DNA of 64,000 nt from Vibrio gazogenes (lineage in GTDB: Bacteria > Pseudomonadota > Gammaproteobacteria > Enterobacterales > Vibrionaceae), in the NCBI RefSeq assembly GCF_002196515.1, contig NZ_CP018835.1, forward strand, positions 1,798,001-1,862,000. The letters are read 5' to 3'. The translations under genes and the position numbers were made by a program. Position 1 is the stretch's first letter. The number at the start of each line of letters is the position of its first letter. The notes beneath the pieces are model-generated. The model was not told the DNA's origin and did not search any database. It worked only from the letters and a program-made list of their open reading frames with translations. Shown here piece after piece: positions 51,378-62,000 of the stretch.

Positions 51378-52010
51378 ATGAAAAATTATTTTGAAAGCCC
51401 GTTTAAGGGAAAACAGCTGACAGAACAAGTCAAGAACCCGAATATCAAAGTCGGCCGTTATAGCTATTATTCGGGTTACTATCATGGACACTCATTTGAT
51501 GAGTGCGCTCGCTACCTCCTGCCCGATCGCGATGATGTGGATAAACTGATTATCGGCAGCTTTTGTTCTATCGGCACAGGCACCTCCTTTATCATGGCCG
51601 GAAATCAAGGTCATCGATATGATTGGGTAACGTCATTTCCTTTCTTCTATATGGATGAAGAGCCTGCATTTTCGGAATCAGTCAATGCTTACCAGAGTGC
51701 CGGAGATACCGTGATAGGCAGCGATGTGTGGATTGGCTCTGAAGCGATGATCATGGCAGGCGTAAAAGTCGGTCATGGTGCAGTCATTGGTAGCCGGGCT
51801 TTGGTGACCAAAGATGTCGAACCCTACACCATTGTTGGCGGTAATCCCGCAAAAGCGATAAGAAAACGCTTTTCAGAACCGGAAATTGCAATGTTGCTGG
51901 AGATGCAATGGTGGGATTGGCCGTTGGAACAGATTAAACAAGCAATGCCGTTGTTGTGTTCGTCTGATATTGCCGGTCTTTTCCAGCAGTGGCAGCGCTC
52001 AAAATCCTGA
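51378..52010 (+). CDS. CatB-type xenobiotic O-acetyltransferase
   Basis: A 210-residue left-handed beta-helix acetyltransferase of the type B chloramphenicol acetyltransferase family. It has the start [19 protein letters not shown] near residue 31, [10 protein letters not shown] near 57 and N-Q-G-H-R near 73 with the catalytic His. Hexapeptide repeats follow, then V-G-G-N-P-A-K near 152. It resembles CatB9 of V. cholerae. Such genes may acetylate chloramphenicol or other substrates; resistance is not proven by sequence. No attC site flanks it. Confidence 0.88.
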   Translation: MKNYFESPFKGKQLTEQVKNPNIKVGRYSYYSGYYHGHSFDECARYLLPDRDDVDKLIIGSFCSIGTGTSFIMAGNQGHRYDWVTSFPFFYMDEEPAFSESVNAYQSAGDTVIGSDVWIGSEAMIMAGVKVGHGAVIGSRALVTKDVEPYTIVGGNPAKAIRKRFSEPEIAMLLEMQWWDWPLEQIKQAMPLLCSSDIAGLFQQWQRSKS

Positions 52011-52326
52011 TCAACTGCTGCTGTCTCCCTCTTCAGAAGACGCGGCTTATCGCCTGTATCAGGATCAGTTTCATGCTGTAACGCTGAAGCTTTCATTAAC
52101 GCTGGATAGCAAGCAGGTGTTAGGGCTTTGAATTACAAAAAATTTTGCTGAGAAATATGCACAAAGTCGGGGTTGATGGTGTTCTTTGTTCACCCCTTCT
52201 TTTATGCTAGCCCAATCTACCGAACGTTTTCTGGCCTGTGTCCTGCAATAACTATCTGCACAAAACCGCCACACTTTCAGTGTTTGAAATAACGCACAGG
52301 TCATTGACATCGTTTCAGCACAAATT
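52011..52326. other. Accessory gap with decayed coding-like sequence
   Basis: About 316 bp. A plus-strand frame runs on past the CatB stop to 52131 and a minus-strand frame covers 52071-52343; both have somewhat protein-like composition but no ribosome site and no recognised family. They may be remnants of lost genes. Confidence 0.35.
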
Positions 52327-52722
52327 CTATTGAGTGTATTCAAGAAACATTAAGGATTGTACTGTGCCATCTTGGACATCGGTCAGTATAATTTCAGATG
52401 TTCCTTGTCTGTATGTCCTGTGGGTGCTATCTCCAGTGTACTTTTTCTGAGATAAATATGAGTGTAAATTTTTTGTGTCTAGGTGACAGTCTAGTTGCAT
52501 CATCATCGGTTTCGGGCCATCCGCTGAACGATATCTAAACTGAGGTTTTGTCTGGCAGAGATCTTTTATATCGACAATGTCTTCAGGCGTTAAAATTAAA
52601 TAATCGAGACTATTCTGGCTGTATTGGCGATCCTCTGCAAACTGTATCATCAAGGCATAAATAAAAATCGATAGAAACAATACAAATACAAGGGAAATCG
52701 TTACAAATGACCTTTTACTCAT
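52327..52722 (-). CDS. Membrane-anchored hypothetical protein
   Basis: A 131-residue protein with one N-terminal membrane helix (about residues 7-27) and a polar, probably periplasmic domain with two Cys that could form a disulfide. The ATG at 52722 has AGGTGG nine bases upstream. No family is recognised. It lies 46 bp downstream of the LysR gene on the same strand and might be co-transcribed with it. Confidence 0.65.
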   Translation of the reverse strand: MSKRSFVTISLVFVLFLSIFIYALMIQFAEDRQYSQNSLDYLILTPEDIVDIKDLCQTKPQFRYRSADGPKPMMMQLDCHLDTKNLHSYLSQKKYTGDSTHRTYRQGTSEIILTDVQDGTVQSLMFLEYTQ

Positions 52723-52768
52723 ATCAATGTACCACCTGATATCATCGACCTTCCGGAATAGGACACAA

Positions 52769-53647
52769 TCACGCTCCCACCGAATGCAACTGTTGAGCAA
52801 GGGTAATAAATGCCTTGACCGCAGGGCTGGCCTGATGACTGTCCAATACCGCCAACCCGATACGCCGCTTGATCGGTGGTGATAATGGCCGACAGACATA
52901 GCGGTCCGAATCACGATCCGGTAGCGACGACTCCGCCACAACGGAAATCGCATCACCACTTTCAACGAGTGACAAAATACTGAGTAACTGCGACGTGCGA
53001 TAGCGAATCTGCGGCTGTAGCTTCTCGGCATGAAACAGACGAATGACCCACTCACCGGAGCCCGCCCCGGTCAAGATAAACGGGTCATAACACAGTGACG
53101 ATAACGTCACCGACTCAAGCCGACTCAGTGGATGTGCCACAGGCAGTAACGCGACCATCTGATCGTCTAATAGCGGGAACACATCCAGATCATTTTCCGG
53201 TAAAACAACAAAACACACATCGACACGACGCTCTCTCAACCACTGAACCACCTGCATATCCGGCCCTTCATCGATATAGACTTCGATCCCCGGAAATTTT
53301 TTCTGATACTGGTGAATCATATGCGGCAACAAACGGACGGAGGAAGTGGGCCCAAATGAGCCGATACGCAACATGCCTTGCTTCATTCCCTGAGCATCGG
53401 TCGCTTCCTGACGCATTGTTTCTGCGACACCCAGCACAGTCCGTGATCGCGCTAACAGCCGAGTCCCGATATCGGTTAGCTCGACGCGACTTTGATGACG
53501 GTGAAACAGTTTCACCCCAAATTCATCTTCTAATGCTTTGATCGCATGTGACACCCCCGATTGAGAAATGCCAAGCCGCTGGGCCGCAATCGTAAAATGC
53601 AGACTATCCGATAAAACCGAAAATATTTCCAACTGCGTAAATGTCAT
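52769..53647 (-). CDS. LysR-family transcriptional regulator
   Basis: A 292-residue LysR regulator. The N-terminal winged helix-turn-helix (F-T-Q-L-E-I-F start, A-A-Q-R-L-G-I-S-Q-S-G-V-S near residue 24) is followed by a two-lobe effector domain beginning near residue 90 (L-R-I-G-S-F-G). The ATG at 53647 is preceded by GAGG. It diverges from the TTC38-like gene across about 125 bp holding ATGAG/CTCAT repeats, and so likely controls that gene, itself, or the nearby transporter. The effector is unknown. Confidence 0.9.
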   Translation of the reverse strand: MTFTQLEIFSVLSDSLHFTIAAQRLGISQSGVSHAIKALEDEFGVKLFHRHQSRVELTDIGTRLLARSRTVLGVAETMRQEATDAQGMKQGMLRIGSFGPTSSVRLLPHMIHQYQKKFPGIEVYIDEGPDMQVVQWLRERRVDVCFVVLPENDLDVFPLLDDQMVALLPVAHPLSRLESVTLSSLCYDPFILTGAGSGEWVIRLFHAEKLQPQIRYRTSQLLSILSLVESGDAISVVAESSLPDRDSDRYVCRPLSPPIKRRIGLAVLDSHQASPAVKAFITLAQQLHSVGA

Positions 53648-53653
53648 ACCCAC

Positions 53654-53683
53654 CTCATGAGTAAATCCTCATTTCCTTATGAG
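53654..53683. promoter_or_regulatory. Candidate LysR operator repeats
   Basis: ATGAG (53657-53661), CTCAT (53668-53672) and ATGAG (53679-53683) alternate at an exact 11-bp period, on one face of the helix, giving ATGAG-N6-CTCAT (of the T-N11-A form) and CTCAT-N6-ATGAG. They lie directly upstream of the LysR gene in the divergent promoter region. Confidence 0.5.
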
Positions 53684-53772
53684 TGATCATATCGATAATC
53701 ATATAAAACCATATGAATCAAATCTTTTCTATGGTCTACACCATAAAACAACGATGGCAAAGGAGTGGCAGT

Positions 53773-54981
53773 ATGGTTCATCAGTCACAACGCTCAACAG
53801 ATGGCGTTTCATCTTTATGGCCCGAAATTAACGGCTATTTTTTATCTTTTCAGGAAATTCCGGCACATTTTCAACCCCAGAATAAAACGCACCAGACGTT
53901 CTATCAGCTCTTGGCCGGATTTGACGGCACCACCAGTTGTGAAATTCGCGAGTTTTATCGGTTTAACTTACATCTCGCCCAAATGAACTGGCGTGAAATC
54001 CAAAGACCTGAATTCAAACTCATCTATCAGGCTTGTGAAGCCTGGGCGCGGTTTCAGTATGAACAAGCTTATACGCTGATGAGAGTTCACTTAAAGCGCT
54101 TTCCGACCGATGTGATTGCTCTGTATATTTTACATATGTTTGAGTTCTGTACCGGCCGAACGACGCGGTTGCTCGATGTATTGGAACATTGTGAAGCGGC
54201 TTTACCCCGTACCCATGCGCTCTACCCTTTCTATCTCTCAATCAAGTCTTTCGTACTGTGTGAATGTCAGCAATATGAAGCCGCCTTAGCCGCTGGCTGG
54301 GATTCTATCGAAAGCTGTCCTGACAATGTTTACGGTATTCACGCAGTTGTCCACACGTTGCACGAAACCGGGCAATGGGAACAGATCATCGAGTTCTTAA
54401 ATCACCGGTCCTCATCATGGATGAATAATCCCGGAATGAAAATTCATATCTGCTGGCATCTTGTCATTGCTTATGAACAAAATCAGATGCCGGAAGCTGC
54501 CTTAGAGACCTTCTACACCTTGTGTGATATGAAAGAAACTCCGTTTGCAAAACAGGACCTCGATGCCGTTGGGTTTCTATGGCGGCTTCACCTGAAGCAG
54601 ACCGATGATGCGTTTCAGAATCAGTGGCAGAAGCTTGCAACACTCTGGACAGGCGTGATTGAAAACTCTGTTTCTTATCTTCACAAGCTCCATGCCGCGT
54701 TGTCATTTTCTGCGACCCAACAACCGTTTCTGATTGAAAAGCTCATCGCTGAATGTGACGGCTTCGGGATTGACCCGCAAACACACCGTACTGGGGTGGC
54801 CATTTTAAGAGCGATTCATCAGTTCACGCTCGGACAGTATCAAACCTGTTTATCGGAACTGGAACAAAGCCAGCAGTCTTGGCATCTCATCGGTGGCAGC
54901 CATGCACAGCGCGATATCCTCCATCTGACCAAAGCGTATGCGGCGCAACACGCACAGTACGCTCTCAATATAGCGAGTTAA
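53773..54981 (+). CDS. TTC38-like tetratricopeptide protein
   Basis: A 402-residue helical-repeat protein resembling the TTC38 family (tetratricopeptide repeat protein 38). Supporting segments are G-I-H-A-V-V-H-T-L-H-E-T-G-Q-W-E near residue 195, the I-C-W-H-L-V-I-A-Y-E segment near 230, F-L-W-R-L-H-L near 270 and G-G-S-H-A-Q-R-D near 375. The ATG at 53773 is chosen for its AAAGGAG seven bases upstream; an earlier ATG at 53713 lacks one. The family has no established enzymatic role. It is followed after six bases by an EamA transporter. Confidence 0.78.
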   Translation: MVHQSQRSTDGVSSLWPEINGYFLSFQEIPAHFQPQNKTHQTFYQLLAGFDGTTSCEIREFYRFNLHLAQMNWREIQRPEFKLIYQACEAWARFQYEQAYTLMRVHLKRFPTDVIALYILHMFEFCTGRTTRLLDVLEHCEAALPRTHALYPFYLSIKSFVLCECQQYEAALAAGWDSIESCPDNVYGIHAVVHTLHETGQWEQIIEFLNHRSSSWMNNPGMKIHICWHLVIAYEQNQMPEAALETFYTLCDMKETPFAKQDLDAVGFLWRLHLKQTDDAFQNQWQKLATLWTGVIENSVSYLHKLHAALSFSATQQPFLIEKLIAECDGFGIDPQTHRTGVAILRAIHQFTLGQYQTCLSELEQSQQSWHLIGGSHAQRDILHLTKAYAAQHAQYALNIAS

Positions 54982-54987
54982 TCCAAT

Positions 54988-55977
54988 ATGCGTCATACAA
55001 CTGAACGTTCATCTCAGCCGAGTGATAGCCGCGCCCGTCATCCCGGCATCTATCTCAAACTCGCCTTAGTTTCGGTCATCTGGGGCGGAACCTTTGTTGC
55101 CGGACGGGCAATCAATCCAGAAATCCCGCCACTTGTTTCTGCGACACTGCGTTTCTTGCTGGCCGGAGCAACACTGGTACTGGTGTTAGCCTTGAGCGGA
55201 AAGGGCTTTGTCCGTATCACAAAGAAACAAGTCTGTGTCCTGTTCGGGCTCGGTTTCTGCGGTATCTACACCTATAACCTGTTTTTCTTTTATGGATTAC
55301 AACATATCAGTGCTTCCCGAGCCTCGCTGATCGTTGCTGCCAATCCAGCTATGATTGCTATCGCATCTTTTCTGTTCCACAAAGAACGGTTTTCACTCAC
55401 CCGACTATGCGGCATTACCCTTTGTATTGTTGGGGCAGCGATGGTGATTATCAGTAAGTCCCCTCAATCCGTGTTCCAGACTCACACCTCAATCATCGGT
55501 GATCTCATGATTGTCGGCTGCGTACTCAGTTGGGTTGCCTATAGCGTGTTCGGCAAGCAAACCGTACAAACCATCGGGCCACTGCATACGGTGACTTACT
55601 CAGTTTTAGCCGGTGCCGCCATGCTCACGCTAACCACCCTGTTCAGCGGTCAATTTCATCTTGAGACACTGACATCGATTCATGTTCAGGACTTCATGAG
55701 CCTCAGTTATCTGGGGATTGTCGGATCAGCGCTTGCTTATATCTGGTACTACAGTGGTATTGAAAAGATCGGCGCAACCCGGGCCGGTGCTTTTATCGCT
55801 CTCAATCCAATTGCGGCCGTCTCTCTGGGCGCGCTCCTACTTGATGAGCGTCTCAGCGCGTTAATGGGCGTGGGTGGCTTGCTGGCCATTGTGGGAATTT
55901 TACTCTGTAACCGACCGGAGAAATTGAAGCCGGGTCAGGTCACACCGGATCCGTTACTAGCGACTCAAGGGCGCTAA
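54988..55977 (+). CDS. EamA-family (DMT) transporter beside the NRPS
   Basis: A 329-residue, ten-helix drug/metabolite transporter. The first repeat opens V-S-V-I-W-G-G-T-F-V-A-G-R, and the second shows S-W-V-A-Y-S-V-F-G-K and A-L-N-P-I-A-A-V near residue 270. It lies six bases after the TTC38-like gene, so the two probably form one transcript under the LysR regulator. Its 3' end faces the NRPS across a shared terminator; export of the peptide or a precursor is possible but unproven. Confidence 0.87.
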   Translation: MRHTTERSSQPSDSRARHPGIYLKLALVSVIWGGTFVAGRAINPEIPPLVSATLRFLLAGATLVLVLALSGKGFVRITKKQVCVLFGLGFCGIYTYNLFFFYGLQHISASRASLIVAANPAMIAIASFLFHKERFSLTRLCGITLCIVGAAMVIISKSPQSVFQTHTSIIGDLMIVGCVLSWVAYSVFGKQTVQTIGPLHTVTYSVLAGAAMLTLTTLFSGQFHLETLTSIHVQDFMSLSYLGIVGSALAYIWYYSGIEKIGATRAGAFIALNPIAAVSLGALLLDERLSALMGVGGLLAIVGILLCNRPEKLKPGQVTPDPLLATQGR

Positions 55978-56042
55978 TTCGCGATACCACCAGAAAAGCT
56001 GTGATTTAAGCTATCAATAATCACTGATAATTCACTCACAAA

Positions 56043-56070
56043 AAATTGCCCACCAGACGGTGGGCAATTT
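56043..56070. terminator. Bidirectional terminator between EamA and the NRPS
   Basis: Arms AAATTGCCCACC and GGTGGGCAATTT (12 bp) enclose AGAC. T-rich tails are present on both strands (CTTTT on plus, a T-run on minus). Confidence 0.9.
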
Positions 56071-56098
56071 CTTTTATGACTCGTCACTCAACATTCAT

Positions 56099-59000
56099 TT
56101 AGATGTCGGTCACTAAAGTACGGAATGTCGGCCGCATAATTTCAGCAATCAAATCGACGAAAGGCGGTCTGAGTAAACTGAAATGATCAGCACGACTCTC
56201 AATGCAATGCAGATTCAGTGACTGCGCCTGCCAAGCCTCTTTGACACCGGGTTTCATATCCTGAGTAAACACCAGATTGACCGATGCCCTAGGCTGTACG
56301 GCAGGTTGATAATGCGTGCGGATGTTGGTCGCAAAGACCGAGAAAATACCATCCAAATCATCCACACTGGTATTGCCCGTCAGCACGCCTTGTTCAACCA
56401 GATAACCATGCACCAGCGTCAACCGCTCTCGGTGGTTGAGGCCTTTCAGGTCTTGCTCTGTCAGGCCTAAAGCCGCCCCTTGTCTTTCAAACTGCTCGAT
56501 GAGCAACATCAGTGCCGACAAATCGCTGTATTCACGAGGCGTCGCATCCGGTGCTTCAGAATCCGCAACCGTCAGGGAGGCGACCTGAACCCCTTCCGCC
56601 TCAAGCAATGCGGCCAGCTCCAAGGCAACCCAGCCCCCGAACGAGTGTCCGACAAGATGCACGGGCCCGACACAAGATCTTGATTCCAGCGCTTTCAGAT
56701 AGAAAGCAGCGGCTGCCTGAACCGTGGTATGCGGAATATCATTGCCTTCCAGCCCCCGTGGTTGGAAACCCAAAACCGTCCAGTCAGATGCAATGGACTG
56801 CACCAACCCCATGAAGGCACAGACATTCACACCGGCACCGGGAATACACAGAACGGTCGGTCCGTGACCATGACCTTCCTGGAGGGTCACGATAGGATCA
56901 TATTCGGCATTACGCATGACTTTACCACCCGCATAGTCGTTCTCCCGATCATGGAGATCATTTGAGATCGCCTGACCGACATAGCCAATATATGGCTCAA
57001 CAATTAAGTGATAGTGCGTCGCGCCCGGAATAGTCGTCGGATGAATCGATGCTTCAGGTAAGAAGCGATCCCAACGCAGATAAGGCACAACATCATCTTC
57101 TTCACCTTGAGGACGCAGCTCTGCAACATAAAGATCGATATCGACCGGTAGATTTTTGTACTCATATTCCGCTCGGATCAATGCCTCACGGTGCAACATC
57201 CAGTTCATGAAGTACGTGTCTGTCCAGCCCGCGGGTAGCATCCCCATATCTTTGGCCATCCGGTAGTGATCTTTCCATGTCATCCCCTCTTCCAGGGTAC
57301 TTTCCGACTCGGCCAGACCATAGATGTCATACGCAAGACCGTCGTAAATCTCTTTACTCATCAGCAGAATTTTCTGCTCTTCGGTCAGGTGCTCTTCACC
57401 CACATGGCGCGGCACAAAGGCTTTCTCCGCCCTTGTATCAATCACACCGACGTATTCAATCTCCTGATCTTGCCCAAGCAGTTGTCTCGCGACTTCATAG
57501 GCCAGAGTGCCGCCGAGCGAAATGCCCGTCATCCGATATGGCCCTTCCGGTTGGGTTTCACGGATGATTCTGACATAACGTGCCGCAGCGCCCTGAATGG
57601 TGTAGAACGGTGGCGTATTACGTGCCGGGGCAACCAGGCCATACACCGCAATATCTTTATCGATATAAGAGGTCAGCAGGGGTGAATACAGCATTTCTCC
57701 GCTGGCTTCCGGCACAATAAACAGTGGCCGCTGCTCGCCAGTTGCAGGACGAAGTGCCACAGCATGTTCAATTAATGCCTCCGAACTGCGCTGAATATAA
57801 TCGGCAATATCGGCAAGGCGCGATGCAGAAAATAACGTCGAGAGTGTCAGCTCATAGCCATGTTGACGGGCTTCGTTAAGGAACTGTACCGCCACCAGAG
57901 AGTGACCGCCCAATTCAAAGAAGCTATCGTTACGCCCGACTTTTTCAACCCCAAGTAACCGCTGCCAAATCGCAGCAATGGTTTCTTCCACTTCACCTTC
58001 TGGCGGAACATAAACCTGCGTGACAAAGTCAGCAGCTTCCGGCTCTGGCAGTGATTTACGATCAACTTTGCCGTTCGGAGTCAGCGGAATCTGGTCAAGT
58101 TTGACATAAGCCACGGGCACCATGTAATCCGGCAAACGCGCAGATAAGTAAGCACGTAGCGGTGCTGTCTGGGCATTGCCGACATAGTAAGCCAACAAAC
58201 GCTGATCATTATTCTGTGTTTTCGCCGCAATCACCACGGCTTCAGAGACCCCATGATGGGTGCTCATACAGGCACTGATTTCTCCCAACTCGATTCGGAA
58301 CCCCCGAATTTTAACCTGACTGTCGTTCCGGCCAAGGTATTCAATCGTCCCATCGGCAGTCCAACGACCTAAGTCACCACTGCGATACATCCGGGCACCG
58401 AATTCGTAAGCGTACGGATCATCGAGGAAGCGATCTTCCGTCATATCGGGACGGTTGAGATAACCTCTGGCGACCCCCTTACCACCGATATAAATTTCCC
58501 CTTTGACACCGATGGGAACGGGCTGCCGATACTCATCCAGAATATAGATACTGGTATTATCGACCGGTGAGCCAATATGCAACAAATCACCTGTCGGATG
58601 AATCACACCCGACGTAGCAACCACGGTGGTTTCGGTGGGTCCGTAGTTATTGACCAGCGTAAATGAGGTCTCGGGATGTGGGTGATGATTCAATCGATCA
58701 CCACCGACTAACAACGTCCGCAGCGTCGGGTGGTCAAGTTGTCTTGACAGCACCAGTTCAGCAATCGGTGTCGATAAAAAGCCGACTTCAATCGGTTGTG
58801 ATATCCACCACGCCAGTAACTGCTCCGGATCGCGAGAAATTTCAAGCGTCGGTAGCATGATATGAGCTCCGGTACACAGTGGCGGCCAAACCTCCCAGAC
58901 GGTTGCGTCAAAGCCCACCCCTGCCACACTGGAAACACAAGTACCCGCCTGAATCTCAAACGCCCGATTGTGCCAATGCACCAAGTTCGCCAGATTGCGG

Positions 59001-62000
59001 TGTTCAACCATCACCCCTTTGGGTTGTCCGGTTGAGCCTGATGTGTAAATGATATAGGCCAAATGATCCGGTCGAATGTGCTCAGATTGCGGATTGGTTG
59101 CCGGATAATCGCGCCACATAAATATCTCTGTGCTGACGTTAATGACTCGGATTCCGGCTTTGCCGACAATCGTTTCTGTATCGAGGATACCGTCCGATAG
59201 AATCAATGTTGGCTGACTATCCGATACCATGTATTGCAAACGATCGGCCGGATAAGTCGGATCCATCGGGATATAACATCCCCCAGCCTTCAATGTCGCC
59301 AGCATCGCAACCATGAGATCGGTGTTACGGTCAAAACAGAGGCCAACCCGCTGATCGGGAGAAACGCCCTGAGCCCGCAGATAATACGCCAGACGGTTGG
59401 CTTGCTGGTTCAATTCACGGTATGTCAGTTTCTGAGTATCACTCATCACAGCCATCACATCGGGATACTGTTCAACCTGTTGTTCAAACAGGGTATGGAC
59501 ACAAATATCAGTGACAGCGGCAGTGCGGGCAGCATTCAGTTGATTGATCACTCTCCGGTATTCATCTTTCGGCAAGATGTTTAACGAATGAATCAACCGT
59601 TTAGGTTCATCTTCCAGTGCCGAGAGCACCTCACGCAAGGCACGCATTACCATGGCACCGATACGTTCGCATCCGATACTTTCATCCACTTGAATATCTA
59701 AAGAAAACCCTTGGGTGGGATTGTCATTGACCGACAGCGTGATCGGATAATTGGTCCGTTCTTCGGTAAACAGCAGGTTCATTGGTCCGGTGTCAATTCC
59801 CGTCTGACTATTACCCCCATCATAGCGATAATTGAGCAAACTGCTAAACAACGGTGTTTGTGGTGCCACGCCACTACACTGCTGAGCCAGTGACAATGAA
59901 CCATGCTCATACTCAAGCATTTCTGCCAGATGCCGATGCGTATACTGAACAGCTTCCGTGACGGTTTCATGGGCAAGTGACAAACGCAACGGTAATGTAT
60001 TGAGGAACATCCCCAGCACACGGTCAGCCCCTTCACCACCGGCCATCCGACCAAACAGTACCGTGCCGAACACCACATCATCATTGCCAGTCGTCGCACG
60101 AACCACTAGCCCCCATGCCAAATGGAACAGGCTGGCAGCACTGACGCCCTGACGACGAGCGTGTTCACGGAGCAACTGAGACAGATCATCATCAACCGGT
60201 AAATGCAGTTCATGAATTTCGTGACCATCACCTTGCACATTGAGTAAACCGAATGGTGCTGAAGGCTCATCAATGTCACCGAGACGTGCAGAGAAGTAAG
60301 CACTCTCTTTTTCCGGATCACTATCGAGCCGACTCTCAAACACAAAGTTTCGGAATGGGAGGGGTGTTGGCAGTTGTTCCACCCGATTGAGCAGGTGCGC
60401 CTGCACTTCTTCCATCATCAATTCCAATGTGGTGTGATCCAGACAGAAATGATGCATCAGCAAGCAGAGTAGCCATCGTCCTTCGGCGGCATCTTCAACC
60501 TGATAGGCTTCAATCATCGGTGCCCGATGAACATCCAGACGGGTATGACTTGGATCGAATCGCTGCTGAATCGCTTTGACCATGTTCGAACCGTCAAGCG
60601 TCAGTGGCGTCAGCGGCAACACGGCATCACGCCATACCACCTGAACCGGCACGTCCAACTGATCCCAGACGAGGCTGGTTCTGAGAATATCATGACGTTT
60701 CACGACTGCCTGAAGCGCATCAACAAACTGTTGCAACGCATCCTGACTGGCGAAAGCTTTAATCGCCCGTGTCACGTAAGGGTCGCCTTTTTCTTCCAAC
60801 AAATGGTGGAATAAAATCCCTTCCTGTAACGGTGCCAGCGGATAGATATCCTGAATGTTTGCTGCACCACCGGGAACGGTGGCCGTAATGGTGTCGATCT
60901 GAGACTGGCTCAGTTCCACCAGTGACAGCATGTCCGGGGTAATTTGTGTACATCCTTCTGGAATCAGGTTCGCTGGGACCTGACGCTCATTCTTCGATGA
61001 CTGACTCAAGGTTTGCGCCAGATCGGCCAGCGTCGGAGTGGTGAACAACGATTTGATCGCCAGATGGTAATAATGATGTCTCAGACGTTCGATCAACTGT
61101 ACCGCCAGCAGTGAGTGTCCACCCAGTTCAAAGAAATTATCATGTCGCCCCACTTGCTCAACATGCAACAGGGATTGCCAAATCGAGGCCAGTAACTGCT
61201 CTACATTGCCGCGTGGCGCTTCATAACTCCGGTGCACAAATGCATCCGCATCGGGCTCGGGTAATGCTCGATAATCGACTTTGCCGTTTGCTGTCAGCGG
61301 AATCGCGTCCAAGCCGACAAATGCCGCTGGTACCATGTAGCTGGGCAGAGATTCACTCAGTCGTTGTTTTAACGCTTCAATCTCAATCGATGTCTTGTGT
61401 TGACGGGTGTAGTACGCGACCAAACGCTCGGATGATTCACCGGCATGCAACACCGTGACAACGGCGCTCTGAACGCCCGGACAAGCCTGCAAAGCCGTGG
61501 CAATTTCACCCAGCTCGATCCGGAACCCCCGAATTTTGACCTGACTATCATTGCGGCCCTGATATTCAATCGTCCCATCTAAACGCCAACGCGCGAGATC
61601 CCCTGTGCGATACATTTTGCTCTCTTGCTGATCTGAGAACGGATCGACGAGAAAGCGTTCAGCGGTCATCTCCGGACGGTTCAAATACCCACGGCTGACA
61701 CTATTCCCGCCGATATAGACTTCACCGGTCACACCAAGTGGGACGGGACGTAACAATTCATCAAGGATATAGATACGAGTATTTGCAATCGGGCTACCAA
61801 TATGCAGCACATCATCCGCTGCCCGAATTGCGCCCGATGTTGCAACAACTGCTGTTTCTGTCGGGCCGTAATTGTTCACCAAGGTATAAGAGACCGATTC
61901 ATCCGGTTGACGCGTCAGCCGATCACCACCGACCAACAGATACCGTAACTTCTTCGGTGCAACCTGACGTGCAAATGCCAGTTCAGCAATCGGGGTCGGT

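Noticed and set aside
49701..52326. Integron cassette array
   Set aside because: Gene content is cassette-like, but no attC (VCR-like) ends with paired GTTRRRY/RYYYAAC cores were found between the genes.
52071..52343. 90-codon minus-strand frame overlapping the end of the accessory block
   Set aside because: No ribosome site and no recognised family; possibly a remnant.
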